Assembly: GCA_963971225.1 (NCBI GenBank) | Contig: OZ020269.1 | Span: 4,464,001 to 4,528,000 of the forward strand | Source of the DNA: Melieria omissa | Lineage: Eukaryota; Arthropoda; Insecta; Diptera; Ulidiidae | DNA: 64,000 nt | Direction: 5' to 3' | In this document: piece after piece, positions 26,201-36,592 of the stretch | Layout: the number at the start of each line of letters is the position of its first letter | How positions within the stretch are numbered: the first letter of the stretch is position 1 | Position numbers and translations under genes: made by a program | The notes under the pieces: model-generated | What the model saw: only the letters and a program-made list of their open reading frames with translations | The model's database searches: none | Told to the model about the DNA's origin: nothing

Positions 26201-29200
26201 CCATCGTAGAAGCGTTGATGGATTTCGGTGCTTTCGCATGTCTCAGATACCGAGTACAAGTTCGAGGACAACTTTTTTTAATTAGAAAAAAAGAGAGTTG
26301 AGAATTTGTTGCTTGTGACATGGTTGTTCAAAAAAGGAACACAGAGAAGTTGGGATATTTAAAATCAATACTCGAAAACAGATATGAAATGCAGGCTGAA
26401 CAAGTGTGACAGTCATCTTTGAAGAGTTTCTTTCTGATCTGACTGATATCTTTACTGACAGACCAAGTAGCTTCTGAGCTAAACACAAATAATCTGACGA
26501 CTACACAGATGAATTCCATAATTGGCTATAAATATTCAACAAAGGGTTTTCACTTTGCCAGCGGATTTCAAGAAAATATAACAGGTTTGGGCTGCGAATT
26601 ATTTTTCCAAACGTTGCCACTCATCACAGGTCAATTTCAAATGCAGACTTAAAACAAGAAATAAGTTAAATTGGGCTTTGACTTTGATCTAAATAAAAAA
26701 ATCTAAATACTCAGACAACTATGGAATCTCCCTGAAGAAACAATAAAACTCATTATACCACAACCTCCCACAGTTGAGTGGAAATTTAGAGATTGGTTGC
26801 ATATTTTCCACTTCGCACCAAATGTTTGATTTCAAAAATACACAACTTCGAGACGACTCCGAGTGATATATAACAATGGTAATGTGTTCACACCCCGAAG
26901 GCCACAACTTCATGCCATATTCGTCTTAATTACTTGTTTACACGGCATTAAAATAATTTCATAAAACTTCTCTGCAGTTAAACTTCAACAGACGCTCAAG
27001 CGGCCATAAATAATCAACACCGCGCGGTTGCGGACTTCATTCGCCGAAGTGCATCAAACAAAAGTGAAAGATCAGTCAAGTTCACTTGCGCGCCAATCAA
27101 TCAGTCAAGTGAAAAGTTTACCCGAAAAAACATATGGAAAACCTCAAATCGAACACTGCGCAGACTGCGTGCGTCGTGGCGCGTTACATGTGCTGCCCAC
27201 GGCCAGTTAACGATCCGTGCTCGTAAATCCGAATAGCCGCAATCACTCATTAGCAGCGGCACCACAACTTCTTACTTCGCGCGGAAAAATGCAATGAAAT
27301 TATAAATTAAACCTGCCGCAGTCGCGGAGGCAACGAAAGTTGCATCACGATCGCCTTTGTCGAGCGTGTGCGCGCTGCGTGTTTGATGAATGACGCCGGT
27401 GGCTTCTGCGTTGCACTATTTTTACCACTGCACACGATCACTTGTCTGGTCGTGCTGCTCACTTCTTTGTGGGCTCCAGCACTCACGCACGCCGCTGCAC
27501 ATCGTTCGCAGCGTCTGCGGTGTTTTGTGGCCGCAGTCGCTGTGATGCGTGGCGCGAACTGAACACATCGGTCGGTGCGTATCGCCGAGATGATTAAATT
27601 AATAACAATTTCCTGTGGCATCCCGTTGTGGGCAACATCTAAGTATGTGCCCACTGGTGTGCGCGAGTATTTTTAGCCACCACTGTTGAATTATGGCCAC
27701 AGTGCGCGGCCGGCCGATCAGGTGGTGGACACGTAGCTGATCGCGCAGCACCTCGGTGGGTTGAACTGCGGCGAATCGTCAAGTCGAATGCGCCTTCTGA
27801 CAGCGAATTCCATGAACTGCGAGTGGGGCGAGTATCAAAATCTTGTCAACCTCCATTATATCGTCTTGAGGCTTCAATTAAGTATATTCATAAATTATAA
27901 AATTTCTTCACATTAATGCTTACAAATTCGTATTTTCAGTTTGAGCTTTTACTATGCACAGATAAAATAAAATTGAATCATTTGTGTTTCTCCAAAATTT
28001 TCAAATTCATTTAGTGTATATTAAAATATTTTATATGCGTTAATTTCCATATAAATTAAAATTAAAAACGCCTAACAATTTTTAGAAATACGAGCGAGGA
28101 CTATGCGGCGGCCTACACACGGCAATCTGCACCCGAAAGTGTTTTTAATTGCATTCCCCTTTCTCTTCCCGAATACGCTGAAAGATCAGCCGCTAATAAA
28201 AATAAAATACCTGTCCAACGTGCGACGACTAATCGATTTGATGGGACCGGCCGATAAGCGCCAAGGAGATCGAATTTCTGACTGTGCCAAAGATTTGGAT
28301 TTTTAAATTCATGAAGATTATTCGAAGAAAAATTAACAATGAACTAATTGAGAAAGTGTGTAGAGTCGAGCAGAGGAGATAAGCGAATCGCGTTAATAGG
28401 TAAATTAAACGATGATTAGTTGGGGTCACAAACGCTAAGTGGCATGGAAATCGTGTGGCTGGGACGCATTTAAATTGCCAAATCAATTATAAATTAAGTC
28501 TTGTTGGCCACAGACTTGTTGTGGAACAGCTGGAGCTGAGGAGGTTTGAGAACTACAACATCTCACAGCTGCAGAAAGCGTGAAGAGCAGAAGAAAGTCG
28601 ATTGAGATCTCTGCGTTGGCTGAAGGCAGCAATTAAGGGCAGTCGAGAATAATTTCCTCACTCACCTCAACGATCTTTGCGCACCTTGAAACCACCTTTT
28701 GCCGTTAGTTCGTTAGTTTAGTCATTCTTCGCTGCGGTCGCGTTTTGCGACCACTGCTCGTTCCCGTTGGACAGCCAACACTGCGCGACAGTTGCTTTTC
28801 CACCGATTTCTAATGCAAACGCCAAAGGGAAATGCAAAGTCAGCTGCGTTGCAATTTGGGCCAAACGCTTCCTTCGGGTGGGAGTGCAGCACGCAGAGCA
28901 GAGTCGATAGATCGATTTCACGCTGTGCGGCGAAATCGCTTCTATTCATGCAAAGCGGCGCGAAGTGTGCTGTCGTGGAAGGTGGCTCGAAGCCCTTTGA
29001 GCGTTTTGCTTTGCGGTTTGTGGTCCATGGCATGCAGACCGCAGGCTCGAGGCCGCATGCCGTGCAATCGCGCTGGTTATTTACTTTGCTATTTGTTCCA
29101 AAACAGAAGAAGAGTACACAAATGTGCTAAATATTTTGTTCCCCGTGTCGAGGTTAATGTTGACGCATTAATTGCAATGTGTTGTCTTTAGTTACTTGCA

Positions 29201-29370
29201 ACATACACTTGAAATAAACAGAATTAAGAAGTGAAGAGCTGCGAACGGCTAATCGCATTGTGAGGTTATGAGAATTGAAAGAAACATTTGAACGGTGTTA
29301 AAATTGAGCCTGCAATATACAACTAAAATTAAGATTCAAATTATAGTCAGGAGGTATTTAAATAAAATAT

Positions 29371-29754
29371 AGAAAAAATAAAATAAAATAAAATACAATA
29401 AATAAAATACAATAAAATAAAATAAAATAAAATAAAATAAAAAAATAAAATAAAATAAAATAAAATAAAATAAAATAAAATAAAATAAAATAAAATAAAA
29501 TAAAATAAAATAAAATAAAATAAAATACAATAAATAAAATACAATAACATAAAACAAAATAAAATAAAATAAAATAAAATAAAATAAAATAAAATAAAAT
29601 AAAATAAAATAAAATAAAATAAAATAAAATAAAATAAAATAAAATAAAATACAATAAATAAAATACAATACAATAAAATACAATAACATAAAATAAAATA
29701 AAATAAAATAAAATAAAATAAAATAAAATAAAATAAAATAAAATAAAATAAAAT
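29371..29754. repeat. (AAAAT)n pentanucleotide array with higher-order structure
   Basis: About 384 bp consist almost entirely of AAAAT units. The array is broken by a variant block containing TACAATAAATAAAATACAAT near 29,394, 29,526 and 29,650. The even spacing of these blocks (132 and 124 bp) indicates duplication of larger segments. The long minus-strand open frames here (ILFYF repeats) are a by-product of a 5-bp unit without stops and are not genes. Confidence 0.95.
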
Positions 29755-31053
29755 ATTGGAATACATTTTCAAATTGGAATTCAATCGAATTGAATTATAT
29801 TTAAGTTTGGATGTCAAGCTTCCATTGCTCACCTGTGCCATATGCGGCGGTTGTCTTCACTTGTGGCTTAATAGCTCCCCGATGCCGTTGGTGATAGCAA
29901 CACGTGCATTAGTGTTAATCGCGGCGCTAATTCCTTCAGAGTCGTTGTTGACTGCCCAGTTGCTGCATTCATGCACTCAGAGTGCTTAATTTTGCATGGG
30001 AACCACTTTGTTTGTGCAACTTTAATGCACAAATGTTGCAAAGGCAGCCAAGGAAACGAGCAAATGATAATTACTCACACTCGCTCAAGTTGGCTTCGCC
30101 GCAGCGCATTAGACGCGGTGCAACACCGTTGCTTGGTCGTCGGCATGCCACCAAAACTGCCAAACTCGATAATCAAATTAAATTTTATTTCAATGCATTT
30201 TGTGGCTGCCGTCGACTTGCATAATCACGACTGCAGTTTGCTGTTTTCCTCGTCGCTGTCGCTGTTGCTGTTGTTGTTTGTGCCGCCCGTTGTAGTTGAT
30301 TGTTGCAATTGTTGCCAATCAATCAATGCAACATCGAAGCGCACGTGATGCTGAGGTGAGCAGCGGCAATGCAGCAAACTTGCTCGCCTCGCGTTTGTGT
30401 GTGTGTGTGTGCGAGCGGAGGCGGCCTGCAACTGCAATCAAATTGTGCAAAATTGCAGGAAATCATGCAACACAATGGCGCGAAATCAAAGTCTCACAGT
30501 GCCAATCGATGCAACGTTGCCGCGCGCTCTGTGTTGTTAGTGGGTGCGCGGCATGCACCAGGTGTTCCGTGCCGCCATAAGTAAATAAGTGAAGTGAAGT
30601 TTTGGCGCAGCTTTTGTCTGAGATTTTCGCGTGTTAAAATTAGGCAAATGCTTTGGTTGGAGGTAATAAACGAAATTCCGCTTGTGGCCTAAACGGGTCA
30701 CTGCCGCAGCCGCAGTCGCAGCCGTTGTAAGCCTCAATTCGCAATATTCACACACACAAATATATCGTATTTAAAGCATCAAATTCATGCCTTTGGTTTT
30801 TGTTCAACATCACTTTCCTCAGTATAGCCGTTTTCTGCGATCGCCTTCGGCGCTGCTCCTGATTCGCTGCAACGCTCATAGATGTCTGCGAAATTAATTA
30901 AAATTTACTGCACAATTGCCTTTGATTGATTTGTCTGCGAATCGTGCCCAACTAGCAGCAGTCGCGGTCTGGCTGCAGGCGCACAGATGGCGGACTTTGA
31001 TCGCGTACACGCGGCAAGCCCAGCGAAAAGATAAGTGTGCCAAGCGAGTGGTG

Positions 31054-31055
<2 letters not shown>

Positions 31056-31112
<57 letters not shown>
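31056..31112. repeat. (GT)n microsatellite
   Basis: An uninterrupted GT dinucleotide run of 57 bp (28.5 units). Its length and perfection suggest that it is polymorphic. Confidence 0.98.
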
Positions 31113-31115
<3 letters not shown>

Positions 31116-32820
31116 AAAGTACTTGACTTTTTTCTTTTTATTTGTTGTGCAACAAACAAAAGCGAATTGCTTATTGGCTTTTGTATGCACTTTCTGCGGA
31201 ATCGAAACCTTGAAATGCATTTAAAGTATTTTTATGTACTTCAAATATTGAAAAAAAAATTTATAGCAATAGTCATGGTTTATCAGAAATCAAAATTTTA
31301 CAAACTGAGTACAGAAAAACTTTGTATTACGTTTTATTTCAAAATTTTAAAACTAGTAATTACTAAAAACGAAGAATCATCTACTTGTGTGTTGTTGTTA
31401 TCTTTTATTCAACTGTCATTCTGATAAAGTGTCTGCGACAGTAACAAATTGAATTGGCACACAATAAAATTTTGTTACTATAGACGTTTTGTAGTTTTCA
31501 GGCGAAAAACTCTGGCAAGAGTCTTCAAAGACCTCTTCCGCAGCGTATAGGAAACGTTCTCAAGAAGCTGAAACAATAAACTTCAAATATTTAGATTTGC
31601 ATTAAAGGTTTTGTTTTCGAGGTTCACTGGTCTCAACTCACATGGACAACTTTCGTTTAATCAATTAGCTTCGCTCCCTGATTTGAGACCAAAGCTTCAT
31701 TCTGCTTTGATTCAGACTTATTCCGTGCATGTAAATGTGTGAATCATTTTTAACGCTCGTCATTTCTTATAGACTGAAAATTTATTATCGATTCTTAAAG
31801 TCGTGCAACGTTCGTTTATGACTCCACTACACAGTAATGTCGCCAGCTTGCCGATCATTTTTTAACACATGACAAGCGTGTTAACATGTGAACTTGCTGG
31901 TTCAACAACAATACTACAACGTTGTCGGAGCTGTTCGAGTGGCGCACACAACATTTTTCTTCCCTCAGCGCTAATTCATTTGCATCGTCGATGCACTGCG
32001 AGTATTTCTCTGCATGCGATAGTCGACGCCACCACTGCTCAACGCATCGACTCGTCTTGAATCGACTCGATCGTTGCGTTCTGCTGTCACGCATGTTAGA
32101 CAATTAATTTTTGTCAGTTGCTGTCGATTTATTCGCCACACGCCGGGGTCAGTGTGACCCACTGTGAACAGTTTTTGGTGCGTGTGTAGCGGTGTGTGAT
32201 GTCTGCTGTTTTGTAAACAAACAACAAGTACTAAATAAAGTTAGCTCACTTGTCAGCTTGTGTCGCTGTGCGTCTTCGAGTCCACGATTCTTGTAAGAAT
32301 TGGTGGCACAAACTGCCTGGTTCTCAATTTTTCTTACACATTCGGTATTTTCGGGCGACATTAAATTTATGGCTGTCATAAAGAGCGACTGAACGTCATG
32401 TTAGGATGATGTTAGGCCCATCGAGCCGTGTAATTGGCAGCGTTTTTATGGCCTGGCCAACAATAAAAATACAATTAGTCGGCTGTTAGGAGTTGTGCCA
32501 TGTTTGCCGTGTATCTGTTTTTACTGCCCAGCAATATTTGGGATGTGAGACAAAGGTTATGTGTGATTGTTGTAATGGGATCTTTTGAACTTTTGAGTGT
32601 TGAGTGAACTTACAAAGTTGTGCCGATCGCAATTGGGAGATGGTGGAACTTTTCGCCGATGATCGCATGATCGCAGATATGAGAATCTTCACTTTGTGTG
32701 TGATGATTACAAAAAACCAACACGCTCTAAGTATGAGGACCAAAGTATTTTTTTGATCGTGGAAGGTCCAAACGCTAAGGCGAGTTCTGTTTAAAATCTT
32801 GCAGTGTCGACTTGTTACTG

Positions 32821-33160
32821 CAGAGAACCAGATCCTTTAAGTCATTTGGCCAGCCAGAGAATTGTCCTCGAAGTGTGAGTAAGAAAATCTCTGCTTAGAA
32901 ATCATCTCAGTAATGCGTTAGTCAACCCATCGATTGATGATTACCTTCTCTACTGAAGTATTTTTGATCTTCTTGGGGAAAGAGCTAAGTATAACAACTA
33001 ATCGAGTACCAGATCTTTTAAGTCATTTGGTCAGACAGAGAAATGTCCTCGAAGGGTGAGCAAGAGAATCTCTGCTTAGAAATTATTTTATTAATGCGTT
33101 AGACAGACGATTGATTAATATTAACCTTGTTGGGGGAAAAAGCTAACTATGACTATTATT
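32821..33160. repeat. Two-copy tandem duplication, period about 181 bp
   Basis: The block starting ACCAGAT at 32,827 recurs at 33,008, 181 bp later. Shared sections include TTTAAGTCATTTGG, TGTCCTCGAAG, ATCTCTGCTTAGAAAT and AATGCGTTAG. The second copy is shorter because it lacks about 30 bp near its end, and the two have diverged by roughly 15%. No coding potential is apparent. It lies just 3' of the MBF2-A gene. Confidence 0.85.
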
Positions 33161-33471
33161 CGGCAAAGGTATTCCGGTTAACATTGATCGAGTGGGTCGA
33201 AGACTCAAAATCTAGTAACAATTAAGGATTGGTTGGCCTAAGTGATCACAATACCGATCAAAGTTGTCTCTTTGCACTACTCACTAACACTCTCAGTGGC
33301 GCATTGCATTCACTAAAAGCATTGCTTCGAAATTTCTAGTAAAACTCATACCCCGAGTGATGCTCAGGTATCCCCTTGGAATCCACGTTCTTGCCTGCGT
33401 TCGCACTCTGAACACATAAAATCCAATTAGAAAAACTGCAAACTGCATCATAATTCGTTGTATTCGGATTT

Positions 33472-33477
33472 TTTATT
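33472..33477 (-). terminator. Polyadenylation signal of MBF2-A
   Basis: TTTATT on the + strand gives AATAAA on the minus strand, 26 bp beyond the stop codon of MBF2-A. Confidence 0.55.
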
Positions 33478-33502
33478 CAGTTTCTAGCGAACGCTGTCGT
33501 TT

Positions 33503-33916
33503 TTATTTGCCATAAATTTCCACCGTCGAGTTGACGCCCCTGTTGTATTGGCTCTTCAGGTTGATGCTGGCGAAACGGTAGCCCGGGCCGCCCGACCACA
33601 GGTTGGCGAAGGCGCCCGAGCTGTTGGTGAAGCGATCATACACGTAGATGGCAGTAATGGTCCTGGTGTTGGATTGGCCCTGCAAAAGGAATTCGCGGTT
33701 AGACTGCATGCTCCGCAATGCCAGCGCGCGTGCTCCACTTACCGATCTGGGGAAGTTGACATTGACGGACGAGTAGTTGTTCTTGATGGGCGCGCGCACG
33801 ACGTTTTCGCGCATCAGCAGGAAGTCGGTGCGGTTGCGGTAGCCCCACGAGCTGCTGGCGCTGCTGGCCAGGGCGGCCAGGGCGATCACGAGCAGAGTGC
33901 TGAAGAGTAGTTTCAT
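33503..33916 (-). CDS. MBF2-family secreted protein A
   Basis: Two exons, 33,916-33,743 and 33,679-33,503, give 116 residues. The 63-bp intron has donor GTAAGT and acceptor CCTTTTGCAG in phase 0. It contains no stop, so the unspliced frame is open throughout and would add 21 residues. Residues 1-20 (MKLLFSTLLVIALAALASSA) form a signal peptide. WG lies at 24-25, SGGPGY around 87-92, and the protein ends VEIYGK. Potential N-glycosylation sites include NRT, NYS, NSS and NST. The mature part has no cysteine. MBF2 proteins (Pfam MBF2; Bombyx MBF2, Spodoptera REPAT) are small, signal-bearing insect proteins. The tissue and role of this one are unknown. It is antisense within Wnt5 intron 1, with TATA and poly(A) signals at suitable distances. 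Confidence 0.88.
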   Translation of the reverse strand: MKLLFSTLLVIALAALASSASSSWGYRNRTDFLLMRENVVRAPIKNNYSSVNVNFPRSVSGARALALRSMQSNREFLLQGQSNTRTITAIYVYDRFTNSSGAFANLWSGGPGYRFASINLKSQYNRGVNSTVEIYGK

Positions 33917-33996
33917 TTTGCGGCGCTCTAGTTCGATTGCTTTGCACGGTGCGTCGAGCAAATACTGTTTGACTGCCAGCCGTGGCCATCAATCAC

Positions 33997-34003
33997 TTTT
34001 ATA
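33997..34003 (-). promoter_or_regulatory. TATA box of MBF2-A
   Basis: TATAAAA on the minus strand. An initiator-like GCAGTCA lies about 29 bp downstream near 33,974. This gives a leader of about 58 bases before the ATG at 33,916. Confidence 0.65.
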
Positions 34004-34807
34004 CCGAATCCAACTGCAAGTTGCTTAATTGATTTGTGGCTGTGGTGTTTAGTAAAGAGTGGTGATTTTTTCTTATCGTGCGAAAATTCTCCTTATCACG
34101 CATTCGTTATCGAAAGCACACAATTCAGGTGGCGTTTGCTTTTTGACAAACAATAAAATTAGAAACTCAATTGCTTACCGTATTACCGGAGGACCGATAG
34201 CGACCTATCGCCGATTTTGTAGGAATTTAATTAGATTGGGCCGCCCGCTTGCGCACTTCCTGTGCCAATGTTGCGGCTAATTGCATTATCGCGCAACTGA
34301 TTATCAGCAAACAAACTCTTGCGACAATGAGTCATGAATATGTTTGGCATAAAAGAGCGGCCGCCCAACACTTGATAAGCAAATTGCAACTATTTATAGT
34401 TGTTTTGATGGTTAATGCTTGGAGCAACCTAGAAGCCTATCTTTCTAAGAGCTGAGATTACGAGTACCTGGTAGTTTCGACAGCTATGGAAATCGGTGCA
34501 ACATGGTATGAACAACAACAACAACAACAGGTATGCAGATCTTGTTGAGAGAACAGAAGCACTCTGTATATATCCTCACTGCATAAATTGTTCGATCCGT
34601 TTGGAACTTGAGTTGAAACATTTTTTCAATTAACTTCTCCTTGAGCATATGACAGTTTGGTTTCTCTTTTCAATGCAATCAACATCCAATAAATCTATAC
34701 GATTGTAGATAGTCAGATTGCTGGACTTTCCAACGCAACTACTCTATCAACTCGAAGAACCTCTTTCATATCATCATCTCATATTTGGGACTTAAATGCG
34801 CCGTGCT

Positions 34808-35457
34808 GGTTAGGTTAGGTTACGGAAGAGGTGTGTGCGGCAAGCAGTTTCACTCGGAGACCCTGTTGAGTCCATTGTGAATCCCTTCATTTTTCGGAAA
34901 AACCGGTGTCATTCCCTTATCTGTCTGGATCCCTGTAGATCCAAACGGGATCTTTTGAGAACCATTTGGTCTTCGCGAGGAAATTGTGTAGATCGATTAT
35001 CTGTGCCTCTACTACTTCCGCGAGCCCGTCAAAGAACCTTGCCCCAAGAGTCTGGAGCCGTCGTCCTTGTAGTGATGGGCAGTGGCATAGCAGGTGCTCG
35101 ACTGATTCTACTGCATCCTCATCTCCACAGCTTCTGCATAAATCGTCGGTCGCCAGACGTCATTTGCATAACATGACACCAACGGCGCAGTGGCTTGTGA
35201 TTACCCCCGTGACCATACGTACAGCATGTTTGTCGAGGAGCAAAAGGCTCTTAGTTTTCCTCGTGTTCAGAGCTGGCCACAGGGTGCGTGCAATCTTGCA
35301 ATCGCACCGGGTTGTCCAGGCTCTATTCGTAGCTCGTGTGAACTCTCCTATTGAACCCATCATAGCAGATATCGGTGATAGCACCGTATTGACCGCCTCG
35401 CACGCTGGCATAGTTGACCCTGCACGGGCTAGTCCGTCCGCTTGCTCGTTCCCTTCG
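34808..35457 (-). mobile_element. 5'-truncated LINE with RNase H tail, copy 2
   Basis: Read on the minus strand, the fragment opens with EGNEQADGLARAG, the C-terminal RNase H motif (GNExAD) of retroelements. It continues through RAWTTRCDCKIARTLWP and KSLLLLDKHAVRMVTGVIT. One in-frame TGA follows (35,162-35,160). After it the frame resumes with a zinc-knuckle-like CRSCGDEDAVESVEHLLCHC and a C-terminal tail ending YRDPDR. The 3' untranslated part ends near a CTAACCTAACC stretch. This order (RNase H, then CCHC, then end) is typical of I-group or related RNase H-bearing LINEs. The reverse transcriptase is absent because of 5' truncation. Confidence 0.85.
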
Positions 35458-36533
35458 AAAAAAAAAATATTTTAATAAGTCTGATTTTAAATTTTGCATA
35501 ATGAGAAGTAAATTTTGGAGAGTATTCAAGAATGCTCAGAGAACACAAATAGTCCTATCGTGAAATTTGCTTCGTTTATTTAGTTGATAACGTCCACATT
35601 CAGTCGAAAACGCATTTCAATATTGCGCTGGCAAAAATTTCGCCTTTCAGTCAACCAAAATATTCGAAAGAGAGCGCCATAAGAGCACAAAGTAAAAGAG
35701 ACCAATTGCATGGATTTCATTGATACGTAGTTATATTCCATTCAAAATTCGGCGTAAAATTAAATGTACTGATAAGAGTTCAAAGCGAAATTCAATTTTG
35801 AGATTTTTACATTTCGAAACGATTCTACGTCCGAAAAAAAGCAAAATAGCAACTCGGTAAATTTTACGTACACTGACAAAATGTTTTCAAAATGCAATCA
35901 AAAGAATCATGGAACAAGGAAAGCAGACCGAAATATCTCTGATTTGCAGACAGCGAACTGGAACTATTTGTATTTCTTTTCGTTCTTATTTAATATTTGA
36001 TTTTTTTAACTCAGTTATAAATTGATTTATTAATGTTTCGTGTATATTTTATGAAATTCCGCAAGTGTGCGGCAATTGGCGCATAACCTGCAACTGATTT
36101 TTTTCAATGTAGCATTCGCACAGTACGAATTACTCGAATCTCTTTGGGAATGAAAAAGATCTACAGCTGCAACAGCAACAACAACCACACACTCCAAGTC
36201 CGAGGAAAAGAAAATTCGCTTGAAATGCTCCAAAGCCGTCTCGGTTTCACAATCGAATTTAGTTTCAATCTCGTTGTGACCCCAAACGGAACCTGCCAGC
36301 TCGAAACGCGCCTCGCGCAAACCTCCTCTCAGTTCGACGGAACCGCGACTTGAAACGCATTTCGCCGCACCAGCCAGCGCACACATGTGTGGCTCATGAA
36401 ATTTCGATTTTCGGACACGACAGCGCGATAAGTGAGCGATAGCACCGCCCCGTCCCGTGCCGCGTTACGTATCGGACCCTGTGGACCCGCCGCCGACCGC
36501 CCGGTCACGTTCCCAGAATAGCAGCTGAGCGCG

Positions 36534-36539
36534 TCAGTG
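36534..36539 (+). promoter_or_regulatory. Possible initiator of MBF2-F
   Basis: TCAGTG fits the arthropod initiator TCAKTY except for its last base. It lies 54 bp before the first ATG of MBF2-F, in GC-rich sequence without a clear TATA box. The placement is tentative. Confidence 0.35.
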
Positions 36540-36592
36540 CGTGAGTGTGCGTGCGTCCCGAGCGGCCCAGCCTGCAACCAGTGCGGCGCTCC

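Larger units (their letters stand above)
15918..33471. other. Wnt5 intron 1, proximal half, without genes
   Basis: Intron 1 runs from 15,918 to 48,261. In this proximal part I see no protein-coding gene except a decayed transposase. The mobile elements and simple repeats in it are listed separately. The remaining sequence (for example 18,758-22,939, 23,282-29,370 and 31,113-32,820) is AT-rich with short (CA)n, (TTG)n and poly-A runs. It may hold Wnt5 enhancers, but none can be recognised by eye. Confidence 0.6.

Noticed and set aside
29336..29841. Minus-strand open frames of up to 164 codons with ILFYF repeats
   Set aside because: They are translations of the AAAAT microsatellite, which has no stops in that orientation.
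30894..31220. Open frames rich in His-Thr or Val-Cys
   Set aside because: They are produced by the (GT)n microsatellite.
34808..34825. TTAGG telomere-like repeats at the LINE 3' end
   Set aside because: Only two or three units are present and Diptera lack TTAGG telomeres, so this is probably just the tail of the LINE.
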